A stretch of DNA of 64,000 nucleotides from Roseiarcus sp963765375 (GCA_963765375.1 CAVXVZ010000008.1:62001-126000); one strand, 5' to 3'. Numbered from the stretch's first letter, positions 1 to 9,268 are shown. Translations and numbers: made by a program. The notes: a model not told the origin generated them from the sequence alone.

Positions 1-612
1 GTGCACGGTTGCAGAAGCATGTCTTTGAATGCCCGTATAGACGAGGCAAAGCGACCAATTCAGCGCGTCGCGGCACTCTGTCAGCATCCGGGTGGGTCGG
101 ATTGAAAAGTCGGCCTCTTGGAACTGATAAAGATTAAGACCGCCAAAAGAAGCGTGCATTTGATCCTGTATCCCGACGTTCTCATTGAGCATAATCTGCT
201 CGGTGTAGACTGCTCGTTTGAAGAGATCGAACTTTGTAATCGTGCGTCCTCGAATTAGCTCCATCAGAAATATAAAGCCTACTGTGAATGACGATGAGCT
301 TCCCAGACCTGTACCCCCAGGTAGATCAGAAATAATGGCGATATTCAGAGGCTTGTCATATTTCATATCGAGAAGCGTCACTCGGACCACGTTATGCTTG
401 ATGTCCTCGACCCGATCGACCTCCTCGACAAGGCGATAGGTCACCCGAAATCTGCTTTGGGCGAACTCTGCCATAGGAAGAGCGATGATATAAACGTATT
501 TGTCGATGGAAGCGCCGAGCACTGCGCCCGGGTTCTCCTTGAAGTAAGCCGGGTAATCGGTTCCGCCGCCGAAGAAGCTGATTCTCAAAGGCGACCGCAC
601 GACATTGAGCAT
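1..612 (-). CDS. hddA: D-glycero-D-manno-heptose 7-phosphate kinase-like GHMP kinase, 5' part only
   Basis: This gene runs leftwards off the window, so only the first 204 codons are seen. Translation of the minus strand from the ATG at 612 gives MLNVVRSPLRISFFGGGTDY at the N-terminus, the substrate-side motif typical of heptose and related sugar kinases. At residues 98-108 it has PGGTGLGSSSS, the glycine/serine-rich ATP-binding loop of the GHMP superfamily. An in-frame TAG lies about 18 codons upstream, so the ATG is the likely start. The family phosphorylates heptose 7-phosphate on the route to GDP-heptose for surface polysaccharide. The nearby glycosyltransferase and GDP-fucose genes fit that role. 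The exact sugar specificity is inferred, not shown. Confidence 0.8.
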   Translation of the reverse strand, partial: MLNVVRSPLRISFFGGGTDYPAYFKENPGAVLGASIDKYVYIIALPMAEFAQSRFRVTYRLVEEVDRVEDIKHNVVRVTLLDMKYDKPLNIAIISDLPGGTGLGSSSSFTVGFIFLMELIRGRTITKFDLFKRAVYTEQIMLNENVGIQDQMHASFGGLNLYQFQEADFSIRPTRMLTECRDALNWSLCLVYTGIQRHASATVH

Positions 613-654
613 ACTTTCGTTCCACAACAAGACCTCGATGCCGAGCGCCAACTC

Positions 655-694
655 GGCGAAATCGCACTATTGGCGAAATCGCACTATTGGCGAA
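655..694. repeat. 17-bp tandem repeat upstream of the heptose kinase
   Basis: The unit GGCGAAATCGCACTATT occurs twice back to back, followed by the first six bases of a third copy. It lies 40-80 bases upstream of the kinase start, in the divergent promoter region between the kinase and minC. It could be a duplicated operator or simple slippage; nothing in the sequence decides. Confidence 0.6.
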
Positions 695-935
695 CGAGCG
701 CCGTCTCTACCGACATTCCGCGGATCGCCGGTTCGACGGATAGACTGCGCCATTCCTGCTGCAGCGACAAGCCGCAACTGTCGCGGCAGGGATGACATCC
801 AACGAATCGGCCCCGGGTCACAAGCGCGCAAGACGCTCGAACGTCTTTTCAGTCCTCGTGACGGGCGGCGGGCTTAACATTTTATCAACCATTCGATCCC
901 CAAGATGGTTAACGCAACGCCAATGGAACGGTGGA

Positions 936-1646
936 ATGAACGCGCATGTGACCTCCGCTCCAGCACTGAATTTTCGGGCTCGGTCGCTGCTGGCTTTCGT
1001 CCTCGAACCAAGTCAGCCATTAACCGAATGGTTTGCGGGGCTCGATGGCTGGCTCACCCGTTCGCCGAGTTTCTTCGCCTCCAAGCCGATCATCCTCGAG
1101 ATGGCAGGGCTCGAGCTCAGCCTCAAGGATTACCGGGATCTTCTGGGCGATCTCGCGCGCCGCCATATCCGAGTGATGGGGGTAGAAAACGCTGCCCGCA
1201 CCCTGGTTGGGCCGCACCTCCCTCCGGTCGTGACCGGGGGGCGTACGGTGAACGCGCCGGCGCCCGTCGCGGTGGAAGACGTTCAGGCCACATCCGAGCC
1301 AACAACGGCCGAACAGCCGAACTCGCTGATCATCGACACGAACGTTCGCTCCGGCCAGTCAATCGTGCATCCGCAGGGCGATGTGACAATAATCGGCCGG
1401 GTCGCCTCGGGAGCCGAGATCATCGCGGGCGGGTCGGTGCATGTCTATGGCGCGCTGCAAGGCCGCGTGATCGCTGGGATCTCGGGTTTGCCCTCAGCAC
1501 GCATATTCTGCAGGGAGGCAAAGGCCGAACTGCTCTGCATTGGCGGCGTCTATGTCACAGCCGAAGAGATGAACCCCCTGGTTGAGGGCCGCAGCCTCGA
1601 GGCCCGACTGGATGGTGAGGAACTCAAGTTCCGAGTCCTGGACTGA
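936..1646 (+). CDS. minC: Septum site-determining protein MinC
   Basis: MinC is the FtsZ-ring inhibitor that MinD brings to the membrane to keep division at mid-cell. An open frame extends upstream to 792, but the ATG at 936 has a purine-rich GGTGG just before it and gives a 236-residue protein, close to the usual 230. The N-terminal half (about residues 10-95) is the FtsZ-interacting domain. The C-terminal half contains the beta-helix repeats, including GDVTIIGRVASGAEIIAGGS and HVYGALQGRV, typical of the MinC dimerisation/MinD-binding domain. The two are joined by an Ala/Pro/Glu-rich linker. It is the first gene of a minC-minD-minE operon. Confidence 0.93.
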   Translation: MNAHVTSAPALNFRARSLLAFVLEPSQPLTEWFAGLDGWLTRSPSFFASKPIILEMAGLELSLKDYRDLLGDLARRHIRVMGVENAARTLVGPHLPPVVTGGRTVNAPAPVAVEDVQATSEPTTAEQPNSLIIDTNVRSGQSIVHPQGDVTIIGRVASGAEIIAGGSVHVYGALQGRVIAGISGLPSARIFCREAKAELLCIGGVYVTAEEMNPLVEGRSLEARLDGEELKFRVLD

Positions 1647-1666
1647 GCTCTTGAGAGGATAAACGC

Positions 1667-2482
1667 ATGAGCAAGGTGATTGTAATAACATCCGGGAAAG
1701 GCGGCGTGGGCAAAACTACCTCGACCGCTTCGATCGGTGTGGCGCTCGCACAGAACGGCCAGCGCGTCTGCGTGGTCGATTTCGACGTCGGACTCCGCAA
1801 CCTGGATCTCGTGATGGGCGCGGAGCGGCGGGTGGTCTATGATTTCATCAACGTCGCTCAAGGCGACGCCAAGCTGACGCAGGCGCTGATCCGCGACAAA
1901 CGAGTGGTCACACTGTATCTGTTGGCCGCGTCGCAGACCCGCGACAAGGACGCTTTGACTGACGTGGGCGTCGAGCGGGTCATCCGCGAACTACGCGATA
2001 GTTTTGATTGGGTGCTTTGCGACAGCCCGGCGGGCATCGAACGAGGCGCACTACTGGCGATGCGCTTCGCGGACCAGGCGATCGTCGTGACCAATCCGGA
2101 AATCTCGTCCGTGCGCGACTCCGACCGCATCATCGGTCTCCTCGATTCCCGGACGTCGCGCGCCGAGCGCGGCGAGCGCATGGACAAGCAATTGCTGTTG
2201 ACCCGCTTCGACCCGGGCCGCTCCAGCCGCGGCGAGATGCTTGGCGTCGCCGACGTGCTCGACATCCTTTCCATCCCTTTGCTCGGTATCATTCCGGAGA
2301 GCGAGGAGATCCTGCGAGCCTCCAACCTCGGCGCACCGGTGACGATTAACGGCTCGGCGAACCCTGCTGGGCGCGCCTATCGCGAAGCAGCCCGCCGCCT
2401 CGCGGGCGAGACTGTACCAATGGTGGTCCCGGACGAGAAGAAGACCCTATTCAACCGCCTGTTCGGCCGGAGGGCCGCATGA
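1667..2482 (+). CDS. minD: Septum site-determining ATPase MinD
   Basis: MinD is a membrane-associated ParA-type ATPase that recruits MinC and oscillates under MinE control. The 271 residues match the family length of about 270. The deviant Walker A motif GKGGVGKTT is at residues 10-18, followed by the VVDFDVGLRNLDLVMG segment typical of MinD. The C-terminus, KKTLFNRLFGRRAA, is the basic amphipathic membrane-targeting helix. A GAGAGGA ribosome site precedes the start, 20 bases after minC. The stop overlaps the minE start by four bases (ATGA), which suggests translational coupling. Confidence 0.97.
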   Translation: MSKVIVITSGKGGVGKTTSTASIGVALAQNGQRVCVVDFDVGLRNLDLVMGAERRVVYDFINVAQGDAKLTQALIRDKRVVTLYLLAASQTRDKDALTDVGVERVIRELRDSFDWVLCDSPAGIERGALLAMRFADQAIVVTNPEISSVRDSDRIIGLLDSRTSRAERGERMDKQLLLTRFDPGRSSRGEMLGVADVLDILSIPLLGIIPESEEILRASNLGAPVTINGSANPAGRAYREAARRLAGETVPMVVPDEKKTLFNRLFGRRAA

Positions 2483-2778
2483 GCCTGTTCCGATTTCTCA
2501 GGTCGCGCGGCACTGCGCCGGTCGCACGTGAGCGGCTCCAGATTCTGCTTGCACACGAGCGCGTCGCGCTCGGCCCACGCGATCTCGTCGCGATCCTGCG
2601 TGACGAGTTACTCGCTACGATCGCGCGCCACATCGAATTCGACCCAGAGAAACTCTCGGTGAAGATGGACCGCGGCGACGCCTTCTCGACGCTGGAAATC
2701 GAAGTCGAAATTCCGTGTGAGAAAATTGCCTCTGGGGCTCCTTACTCCACCAGCCAAACCCGGGCGTCTGCAGCCTAA
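2479..2778 (+). CDS. minE: Cell division topological specificity factor MinE
   Basis: MinE stimulates MinD ATP hydrolysis and drives pole-to-pole oscillation. The protein has 99 residues, slightly longer than the usual 85-90. It shows an N-terminal amphipathic stretch (MSLFRFL), the MinD-contact helix (ARERLQILLAHERV), and the C-terminal topological-specificity domain with an ILRDELL helix and KLSVKMDR and LEIEVEIP strands. The start overlaps the minD stop. The last 15 residues beyond the domain are not conserved family features. Confidence 0.95.
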   Translation: MSLFRFLRSRGTAPVARERLQILLAHERVALGPRDLVAILRDELLATIARHIEFDPEKLSVKMDRGDAFSTLEIEVEIPCEKIASGAPYSTSQTRASAA

Positions 2779-2910
2779 CAGTAAGCCATTGGCGTTCAAT
2801 TCGACCCACAACTCGGGGCCCAAAACCTTGCGGGTCCCGCCGACTGGCATTGTTTGATGAATTGTCATTCGAACGTGAAGATTAGGCACTCTCCACGGTT
2901 GCTGCGATGT

Positions 2911-5256
2911 CTACTCCAAATCGATGGGCTGATAATGGCCAGTCTCGTCCAATTGCGTGCCCCACACCTTGTGTGAACCCTGGTGCTCGTTCGAGCTGAA
3001 AGTCACCGACGTGCCCAACCCCAAGTCGAAATCATGCATTCGCTCGAGCTCGTCGACAAGCTTTTCCGTGTTGATGTCGTGGCCGGCCCGCTTGACGGCC
3101 TCGGCGAGAATGTTGCCGTCGATGTAACCCTCAAAGGAAACGTAATCGGGCGATTCGCCAGGGAAATACTTAGCGAGGGCTTCCTTGTATTTCAGAACAA
3201 TCGTGGCGTAGCTGCTGATCGCAGGCACCACCTGGGTGACGATCGCGCCAGCGGCATATCGCGGCCCCAACAGCATCAGCTCGTCGGCCAGCGCCGTGCT
3301 GCCGACGAATGAGACATTGGTGTAAATCATCGAGGGATAGAGGTCGCGCGTCTTTTCGATGAACTTCGCCGCCGCTCGGTATGAGGCGACCATGACCACC
3401 GCCTTGATTTGTCCCCGGAACGCGTGCAGCGCGTTCACCGCGTCTTGCACGTCGACGGTGTTGCGCTTGTAGTTGAGACGAACGATATCCGGATTGTCGC
3501 CGGGCAGCGAACGCACAGCCTTCTGGACCCCGGCGTAGCCGGAATCGCCATAGGAATCCTGCTGCGCAAAAACCACGATCTCCTTCGGCTGGATGCGCCG
3601 CACTTTCACCAGGTAATTCACCACCGCGTTCGTCTCTTCGGCGTAGCTCGCTCGATAGTTGAAGACATAGCGATCGGGGGGATCGCGGCGAAGAAGGCCA
3701 GCGCCGGTGAACGCCCCGAAAAAGAGAGTGCGATGGTCGAGTGCGAAGGGCAGCGCGACCGCCGCCGTCGGCGTTCCGACATTGCCGATGAAGCCGAACA
3801 CCTCATCCTTGTCGTAAAGGGACTTCATGACATCGGCCGTCCGCGTCGGCTCGTAGCCGTCGTCGGCGGTCATGAGCCGCAGGAGACGTCCATTCACGCC
3901 TCCCGCGTCATTAATCTGGCTGAAGGCGGTCTCAATGCCGATCTTCATCTGGCGCCCGAGCTCTCGGGACGCGCCGCTGAACGGCGCGGCCATCCCAAAC
4001 AAGATCTCCTTGTCGCTGACGCCGTGAACGGCGTTAGTCGCACTGGACTGAGCCGGGGGAGGGGCAGCGGCATTTTGCGCCACGACCGAAGAAGCGTTGG
4101 CCGCGTCTGGCGGGTCAGGCGATGCCCCCACGGGCGAGGTGGCTGACGCAGCGACGGGGCCGGATGGGTCCGCGGCTGTGGCGATTGTTGGTAGAACAAC
4201 TTTCAGCTGTGCTGCGCGGTCGGTCCAATTCGCGCGAAAGGGTTGAATTCCGCCATTGGTCAGAGCCGGCGAACCAATCGTCGTCCCTGTCGCCAGAACC
4301 CGTTCTCCAGCGAGAGGCACAAGCGCGAAATTGCGATCCTTCCCCCCTTGAAGCGGCGTGTCGGCTCCTATCGGCGCTGCAATTGCGACGGTGGCGAGTA
4401 TCGCCAGCAGCCAATATTTGAGGCGCCGGGGCCCAGAAATCACCGGCCGCTTAGCGTTCACTGGCGATTCGGAAGTCACGCGCCTCTTGGGCGGCGCTTC
4501 AATGGGAGTGAGACCCGACAGCCCGAAGCCGGAGGGGCGGCGCAAGAGGGCCTGTGGGGCGTCGCTTCCGCGTCGACCACCGAGCCGCCGCTGAGGAGTG
4601 TCTTTCGCCCTGTCGCTTTCGCCTCCGTGGCCGTCGCCCTGCGGTACAAGCGCAATCAGCTCAGAAATCAGCTGGCTAGCCCTATGAAGGATGTCCGGCC
4701 GCCGAAAAAAATCAGGAATTCTGAAGGGTTCTTCCGAGTGTTCGGTCAAAACGATGATCCCGGTACGCAACCTGGGTTCCGAATTCAACAAAATTAAGGC
4801 CGATCGACTCGGCTTGTCAACCCAGACTGCCTCTGTATCTTTACGTCGAAGCGTGTTTACAAATCGATGACCGGCGCCAGCTCGATCCAGCGGCCATATA
4901 CAGCGGAAAGCGCGGAGACTCTGTGAAAGCGCTTCCCTTGCTACCATCGGAAGACGCAGCGCAATCCTTTCCTGGGCGCCAATCCCTTTTGCGGAGTCGG
5001 CGTCCGTGACAAGTAGGCGATCTTTTTGCCGCCATCGGCAGGGGCGAGAACGAATGGCGCAGGACCCAAAATTCTGGCAATCCGCTGCTGTCTCGGTTAG
5101 TAAGAGGCGAAATTCTCCACGGAGAGCGGTTAAATGGCGATCAGGAAGCGCGTCCTTGTCACCCGAGGAGCGGGCCAAAATCAGGCTTGAAAGGTTGCCC
5201 GCTGACGACCCTTCGGCAACTTCAGTCTTCGACCCGGCTCGATGAAAGACCATCAC
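2911..5256 (-). CDS. Membrane-anchored branched-chain amino-acid-type periplasmic binding protein
   Basis: The C-terminal ~365 residues (from about 418) form a type I periplasmic-binding fold of the LivJ/Leu-Ile-Val class, opening with KEILFGMAAPFSGASRELG and containing FGFIGNVGTPTAAVALP and VSFEGYIDG. Such proteins bind amino acids, amides or urea for ABC importers. This one is unusual: ahead of the domain lies a hydrophobic segment at about residues 280-297 and an Ala/Pro-rich linker, and before that about 275 residues with no family I recognise. No ABC permease or ATPase gene is adjacent, so it may act as a sensor or orphan binding protein. The long N-terminus is open reading frame but not independently supported; translation could begin nearer the hydrophobic segment. 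Confidence 0.8.
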   Translation of the reverse strand: MMVFHRAGSKTEVAEGSSAGNLSSLILARSSGDKDALPDRHLTALRGEFRLLLTETAADCQNFGSCAIRSRPCRWRQKDRLLVTDADSAKGIGAQERIALRLPMVAREALSQSLRAFRCIWPLDRAGAGHRFVNTLRRKDTEAVWVDKPSRSALILLNSEPRLRTGIIVLTEHSEEPFRIPDFFRRPDILHRASQLISELIALVPQGDGHGGESDRAKDTPQRRLGGRRGSDAPQALLRRPSGFGLSGLTPIEAPPKRRVTSESPVNAKRPVISGPRRLKYWLLAILATVAIAAPIGADTPLQGGKDRNFALVPLAGERVLATGTTIGSPALTNGGIQPFRANWTDRAAQLKVVLPTIATAADPSGPVAASATSPVGASPDPPDAANASSVVAQNAAAPPPAQSSATNAVHGVSDKEILFGMAAPFSGASRELGRQMKIGIETAFSQINDAGGVNGRLLRLMTADDGYEPTRTADVMKSLYDKDEVFGFIGNVGTPTAAVALPFALDHRTLFFGAFTGAGLLRRDPPDRYVFNYRASYAEETNAVVNYLVKVRRIQPKEIVVFAQQDSYGDSGYAGVQKAVRSLPGDNPDIVRLNYKRNTVDVQDAVNALHAFRGQIKAVVMVASYRAAAKFIEKTRDLYPSMIYTNVSFVGSTALADELMLLGPRYAAGAIVTQVVPAISSYATIVLKYKEALAKYFPGESPDYVSFEGYIDGNILAEAVKRAGHDINTEKLVDELERMHDFDLGLGTSVTFSSNEHQGSHKVWGTQLDETGHYQPIDLE

Positions 5257-5459
5257 CTATTCCGACAGGCTTCTTTCCCAGTATACAGTACCGGCGCTCG
5301 TTTCGCGCCGCACATGGGCTTGACACCTGTGGTAGACTCTTAAGCGTGGCTCTTCCGACGGTGGACCGCAAAGTAACTGACAGCACTAGCGTAAGTAAAT
5401 AAGTTTAGAGCGCACGCGCTAGCGCTAGATTTAAACGAAATTACCAGGCTCGAGTTTTG
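5257..5459. other. Divergent intergenic region between binding protein and glycosyltransferase
   Basis: About 200 bases between divergently transcribed genes, noticeably more AT-rich toward the glycosyltransferase. Promoters for both genes are expected here, but no operator or -35/-10 pair could be assigned with confidence. Confidence 0.4.
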
Positions 5460-6731
5460 ATGGCCAAGATTATTTTCGTCAATCGTTTCTTTTATCCTGA
5501 TCAATCAGCGACCAGCCAAATATTGACGGATTTAGCGTTTTTCCTTGCCGAAGAGACACATGAGGTTCATGTTATAACGAGCGATAATATGGTAGCCGGG
5601 ATAATTACTCAGCTTGGCCGAGACGAAACAATCAGCAAGGTCAGAGTTCACCGCGTCGGTCGGTCGGCCGTGCAATCCCCGGGACTTATTTCGCGATCGC
5701 TCAACTTCGTATCTTTTTATTGGTTGGCGGCCTTCCAACTTATCAAACACGCAACCGATCATTGCATCGTCGTCATTGAGACCGACCCACCGCTGCTATC
5801 AGTCTGGGCGTGGTGGCTGTTGCGGGCCAGACGGGTGCGTATCATCAACTGGCTTCAGGACGTTTATCCCGAAGTCGCGATCCGTTTTGGCGTGCGATTC
5901 ACTCGCGGCCGAGTTGGGCATTTACTCATGTGGCTGCGCGATCGATCCCTGCGGAAGGCGACGGTCAATGTCGTCCTCGGATCGCGCATGGCCGCATATA
6001 TCGAGAGCCGCGGCGTCCTCCCAGCGTCAATACGTGTCATCCCAAACTGGGTCGATGACAGAGCGATCCATCCAATCGAATCAGGCGTTAACCCTCTGCG
6101 AGCAAGATGGGGCCTCGGCAATAAGTTCGTGGTCGGTTATTCCGGCAATCTCGGCCGAGTCCATGAGGTTGAAACCGTCCTCGCGGCTGCAGAGCGCCTC
6201 AGGGATCGCCAGGATCTCTGCTTTCTCTTCATCGGCGGCGGGTTCTTATATGCAGGACTCAAGAAGGCGCTTAGACGCCGCGGGCTCGACAAGCTAGCGA
6301 TCTTCATGCCTTATCAGGACAAAAGTGAACTCTCAAATACGCTAAGCGTGCCGGACGTGCACTGGGTGTCGTTGCGCCCCGAATTCGAGGGCTTGATCGT
6401 TCCAAGTAAGTTTTATGGGATCGCCGCCGCCGGACGGGGCACGATTGCGATTACTGCTGCTGACGGTGAAATCGCCCAGCTTGTCGCCATACACAAATGT
6501 GGGGCGATCATTACGCCGGGTGACGGCGCTGCGCTTGCCGACCTTTTGAAAATGATGATCGTCGACCGCGCGCTAGGCGCCGAATGGGGCCGAAACGCGC
6601 GTTCAATGCTCAGAGCACACTACTCGCGAACACAGGCTTTGGATCGGTGGAGCCAACTAATTCGATCGCTTGAGCAAAAATCTCCCAAGAAGAGCGTCTA
6701 CCCGCCGGCCACATGCGACAAGAACCATTGA
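5460..6731 (+). CDS. GT4-family glycosyltransferase (WbuB-like)
   Basis: A 423-residue cytoplasmic/peripheral glycosyltransferase of the GT-B fold. The N-terminus (AKIIFVNRFFYPDQSATSQI) and HVITSDN are characteristic of WbuB-like enzymes that add N-acetylated amino sugars or fucose-type residues in O-antigen and capsule synthesis. The C-terminal donor-binding half has VVGYSGNLGRVHEVETV and the FEGLIVPSKFYGIAAAG segment with the acidic pair expected for GT4 enzymes. The ATG at 5460 is preferred over the TTG one codon upstream. Its 3' end overlaps the convergent fucose synthase gene by 34 bases. The donor sugar cannot be read from sequence; GDP-L-fucose made next door is a reasonable guess. Confidence 0.88.
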   Translation: MAKIIFVNRFFYPDQSATSQILTDLAFFLAEETHEVHVITSDNMVAGIITQLGRDETISKVRVHRVGRSAVQSPGLISRSLNFVSFYWLAAFQLIKHATDHCIVVIETDPPLLSVWAWWLLRARRVRIINWLQDVYPEVAIRFGVRFTRGRVGHLLMWLRDRSLRKATVNVVLGSRMAAYIESRGVLPASIRVIPNWVDDRAIHPIESGVNPLRARWGLGNKFVVGYSGNLGRVHEVETVLAAAERLRDRQDLCFLFIGGGFLYAGLKKALRRRGLDKLAIFMPYQDKSELSNTLSVPDVHWVSLRPEFEGLIVPSKFYGIAAAGRGTIAITAADGEIAQLVAIHKCGAIITPGDGAALADLLKMMIVDRALGAEWGRNARSMLRAHYSRTQALDRWSQLIRSLEQKSPKKSVYPPATCDKNH

Positions 6732-7648
6732 TACGTTTCGAGGATTCCAGTCTTTAATTTCCGATTCGGTTTCCAACCTAGCGCCGCAAGCTTCTCGCCG
6801 CTCATGAGCTTTCTCGGCGTTCCGTCGGGCTTGCTCGCATCAAGAACGATACGACCATCAAAGCCTACGACGTCGGTGACGATCTTTGCGAGTTCCAAAA
6901 TGGTTATGTCTTCCCCCGATCCCACATTGACGTGTTCCATCTCCGAATAGACCTTTAGGAGGTGGACAAGCGCATCGGCGCAATCGTCGACATGAAGAAA
7001 TTCGCGCCGCGGCGTCCCCCTCCCCCAAACGACAAGTTCCTTCAACTGGTGATTTTTCGCTTCGTGAGCTTTTCTGATCAGCGCGGGCACGACGTGGGCG
7101 GTCAGCAAATCAAAATTATCTCCCGGCCCGTATAAGTTCGTTGGCATTGCCGAAATGTAGTCCCGACCGTATTGCCGACGATAGGCTTGGCACAGCTTGA
7201 TCCCAGCGATCTTTGCAACCGCATACAACTCGTTGGTTCGCTCTAGTGGACCAGTAAGCAGAGCGTCTTCTCTAATTGGCTGCTGCGCAAGACGAGGGTA
7301 GATGCACGAAGATCCCAAGAATAGCATGCGGTTCACGCCGACCCGATGAGCAGCATCCGTCACATTCAATTCAATCATGAGGTTTTGACAAAGGAATTCT
7401 GCCGGGTAGGTGTCGTTCGCTTCTATGCCACCAACTTTAGCGGCCGCCATCACGATTGCGTCAATTCTGGCATCTCTAATCCAAGTTTCAACTTCAGCTT
7501 GCCTTGTCAAGTCAACGTCCGACCGCTCGACCGTGAGGATCTCGCAATTCTCCCTCGCGAGCCGCCTCACGACAGCAGAGCCTACCATGCCTTTGTGCCC
7601 GGCCACCCAGACCCTTTTCCCCTCCAGCGAATATGAAAACTCAGGCAT
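6698..7648 (-). CDS. fcl: GDP-L-fucose synthase
   Basis: This NADPH-dependent epimerase/reductase converts GDP-4-keto-6-deoxy-D-mannose to GDP-L-fucose in the cytoplasm. It has the Rossmann motif GHKGMVGSA near the N-terminus, the YAVAKIAGIK catalytic Tyr-Lys pair, and the NLYGPGDNFD and VGSGEDITI segments typical of the family. The ATG at 7648 is preferred because it overlaps the gmd stop by eight bases; a second in-frame ATG at 7675 would give nine more residues. It is downstream of gmd in a two-gene operon, so the pair completes GDP-mannose to GDP-fucose conversion. Confidence 0.95.
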   Translation of the reverse strand: MPEFSYSLEGKRVWVAGHKGMVGSAVVRRLARENCEILTVERSDVDLTRQAEVETWIRDARIDAIVMAAAKVGGIEANDTYPAEFLCQNLMIELNVTDAAHRVGVNRMLFLGSSCIYPRLAQQPIREDALLTGPLERTNELYAVAKIAGIKLCQAYRRQYGRDYISAMPTNLYGPGDNFDLLTAHVVPALIRKAHEAKNHQLKELVVWGRGTPRREFLHVDDCADALVHLLKVYSEMEHVNVGSGEDITILELAKIVTDVVGFDGRIVLDASKPDGTPRKLMSGEKLAALGWKPNRKLKTGILETYQWFLSHVAGG

Positions 7649-8723
7649 CAAGGCCGCCCACTTTTCGGCGTCCATCCCGCGGGCTTGTGCCTATAACTCT
7701 GAGGTCTTCGCGGACCATCTCCGCGACGAGATCATTGAAATTCATCTCGTGCCGCCAACCAAGCTTTTCCTTTGCTTTGGTCGCGTCCCCAACCAGAAGC
7801 TCGACTTCGGTTGGTCGAAAGTAACGCGGATCGACCTCCACAAGGGCTCTTCCATTGGAGGTATCGATTCCCTGCTCCTGTATCCCCTGGCCCTTCCATT
7901 CAATGTCGATGCCTATTTCCCGAAACGCGCGCTCGACGAACGTGCGGACGCTGTGGGTCTCTCCGGTCGCAACCACATAGTCATCGGGTTCCGGCTGTTG
8001 CAGCATTAACCACATGCAGCGAACATATTCGCGCGCGTGGCCCCAATCGCGCTTGGCGTCGAGATTGCCGAGATAGAGCTTGTCCTGGAGCCCATGATGG
8101 ATCGACGCGACCGCACGGGTAATTTTACGCGTAACGAAAGTTTCGCCCCGAATCGGGCTCTCATGGTTGAAGAGAATGCCGTTCGAAGCATGGATTCCGT
8201 AAGCCTCCCGGTAATTGACGGTGATCCAATAAGCGTAGAGCTTGGCGGCTGCGTAGGGAGATCGAGGATAGAATGGCGTCGCCTCGTTCTGAGGGATAGT
8301 CTGAACCTTTCCATAGAGCTCTGAGGTCGAGGCCTGATAAAAGCGTGTCTTTTCTGATAGCTTTAGCAGACGAATGGCTTCCAACAGGCGCAACGTTCCT
8401 AACGCGTCACTGTTGGCGGTGTACTCCGCTGTTTCAAACGAGACCTGAACGTGTGATTGTGCTCCGAGATTGTAAATCTCGTCGGGCTGCGTCTCTTGAA
8501 CAATTCGGATTAGGTTGGTCGCGTCTGTCAAGTCACCGTAATGGAGAGCAAAGCGAAGGTTGGAAGCATGAGGATCTTGATAAAGACGCTCAATTCGTTC
8601 TGTGTTGAAACTTGACGAGCGGCGCTTGACGCCGTGAACCGCGTAGCCTTTCGCGAGCAGCAGTTCAGCAAGATAGGCGCCGTCCTGGCCCGTTACCCCT
8701 GTAATTAGCGCTGTCTTACTCAC
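7641..8723 (-). CDS. gmd: GDP-mannose 4,6-dehydratase
   Basis: The enzyme dehydrates GDP-D-mannose to GDP-4-keto-6-deoxy-D-mannose, using bound NADP. The 360-residue protein shows the nucleotide-binding GVTGQDGAYLAELLL motif at residues 9-23, the catalytic Tyr-x-x-x-Lys in PRSPYAAAKLYAYW, and the HESPIRGETFVTRKITRA and RDWGHAREYV segments that are nearly invariant in Gmd. It is the first gene of the gmd-fcl operon, upstream of fcl with overlapping ends. Confidence 0.97.
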   Translation of the reverse strand: MSKTALITGVTGQDGAYLAELLLAKGYAVHGVKRRSSSFNTERIERLYQDPHASNLRFALHYGDLTDATNLIRIVQETQPDEIYNLGAQSHVQVSFETAEYTANSDALGTLRLLEAIRLLKLSEKTRFYQASTSELYGKVQTIPQNEATPFYPRSPYAAAKLYAYWITVNYREAYGIHASNGILFNHESPIRGETFVTRKITRAVASIHHGLQDKLYLGNLDAKRDWGHAREYVRCMWLMLQQPEPDDYVVATGETHSVRTFVERAFREIGIDIEWKGQGIQEQGIDTSNGRALVEVDPRYFRPTEVELLVGDATKAKEKLGWRHEMNFNDLVAEMVREDLRVIGTSPRDGRRKVGGLDA

Positions 8724-8845
8724 CCTCTGCAGGTCTCCTTAAAGCCTCATTAGTCGCGCCTGAAAGCCCCTTTAGGAATATGGTCTTCCTTGCCGGGGCC
8801 GAATAGGCGCTTCACCTGAACGCTAGCATGAAGGGCCCCTTGGAG

Positions 8846-9240
8846 TAAGTATCCCCTCGGAAGGCCGGGCTTTAGGATTGAGCCGCTCGAAGCGGCAGAA
8901 GGGTCCGCTCACGCGGCCCTCTTGAACGGTCGCTACGCGGCCCCTTGAACCGAGAGCCGCCCGAGGGCGCGTTATCACCGCCACGGATTGGACGCTCCGG
9001 TCTCGATCGTCCTTTGTGTTCCGGCGTGGAAAAGTGACCCCCTTAGGGCGGTATCGGCATCCGGTCGCCGATCGAGGATCGAAGTTCGACGCCGATTGAC
9101 AGTCCTTTTTTCTTATTGCTGATTGAGCGCAGATCGCTCAACACGTCCGATGTGACGTCGGCCGGCAAAATTGGGTTTGCGCTCTTCATAAACCCTGGCG
9201 ATATGGATCGCGGGCCTTGGATCCCATTCTAGTCTCCGTC
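8846..9240. mobile_element. Decayed IS200/IS605-type element (end plus transposase fragment)
   Basis: Two stretches match the intact IS200 element at about 15.05-15.7 kb. At 8846-8983 is the structured end, including TATCCCCTCGGAAGGCCGGG, a GCCGCTCGAAGCGGC hairpin and the GCGGCCCCTTGAA motif. At 9113-9225 the minus strand encodes AIHIARVYEERKPNFAGRR, equivalent to AIHVARVYGERRRNFVGQH in the intact transposase. The HUH motif half is missing and the reading frame is broken, so this is a relic. A ~125-base stretch between the two parts has no counterpart in the intact copy. Confidence 0.75.
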
Positions 9241-9268
9241 CAACGGGGGCCCTCGGAGGAATGCGAGA

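Noticed and set aside
792..935. Upstream extension of minC
   Set aside because: No MinC similarity before the ATG at 936, which also has a ribosome site and gives the family length.
3409..4146. 245-codon plus-strand frame inside the binding protein gene
   Set aside because: Histidine/arginine-rich composition, antisense to a well-supported periplasmic binding domain.
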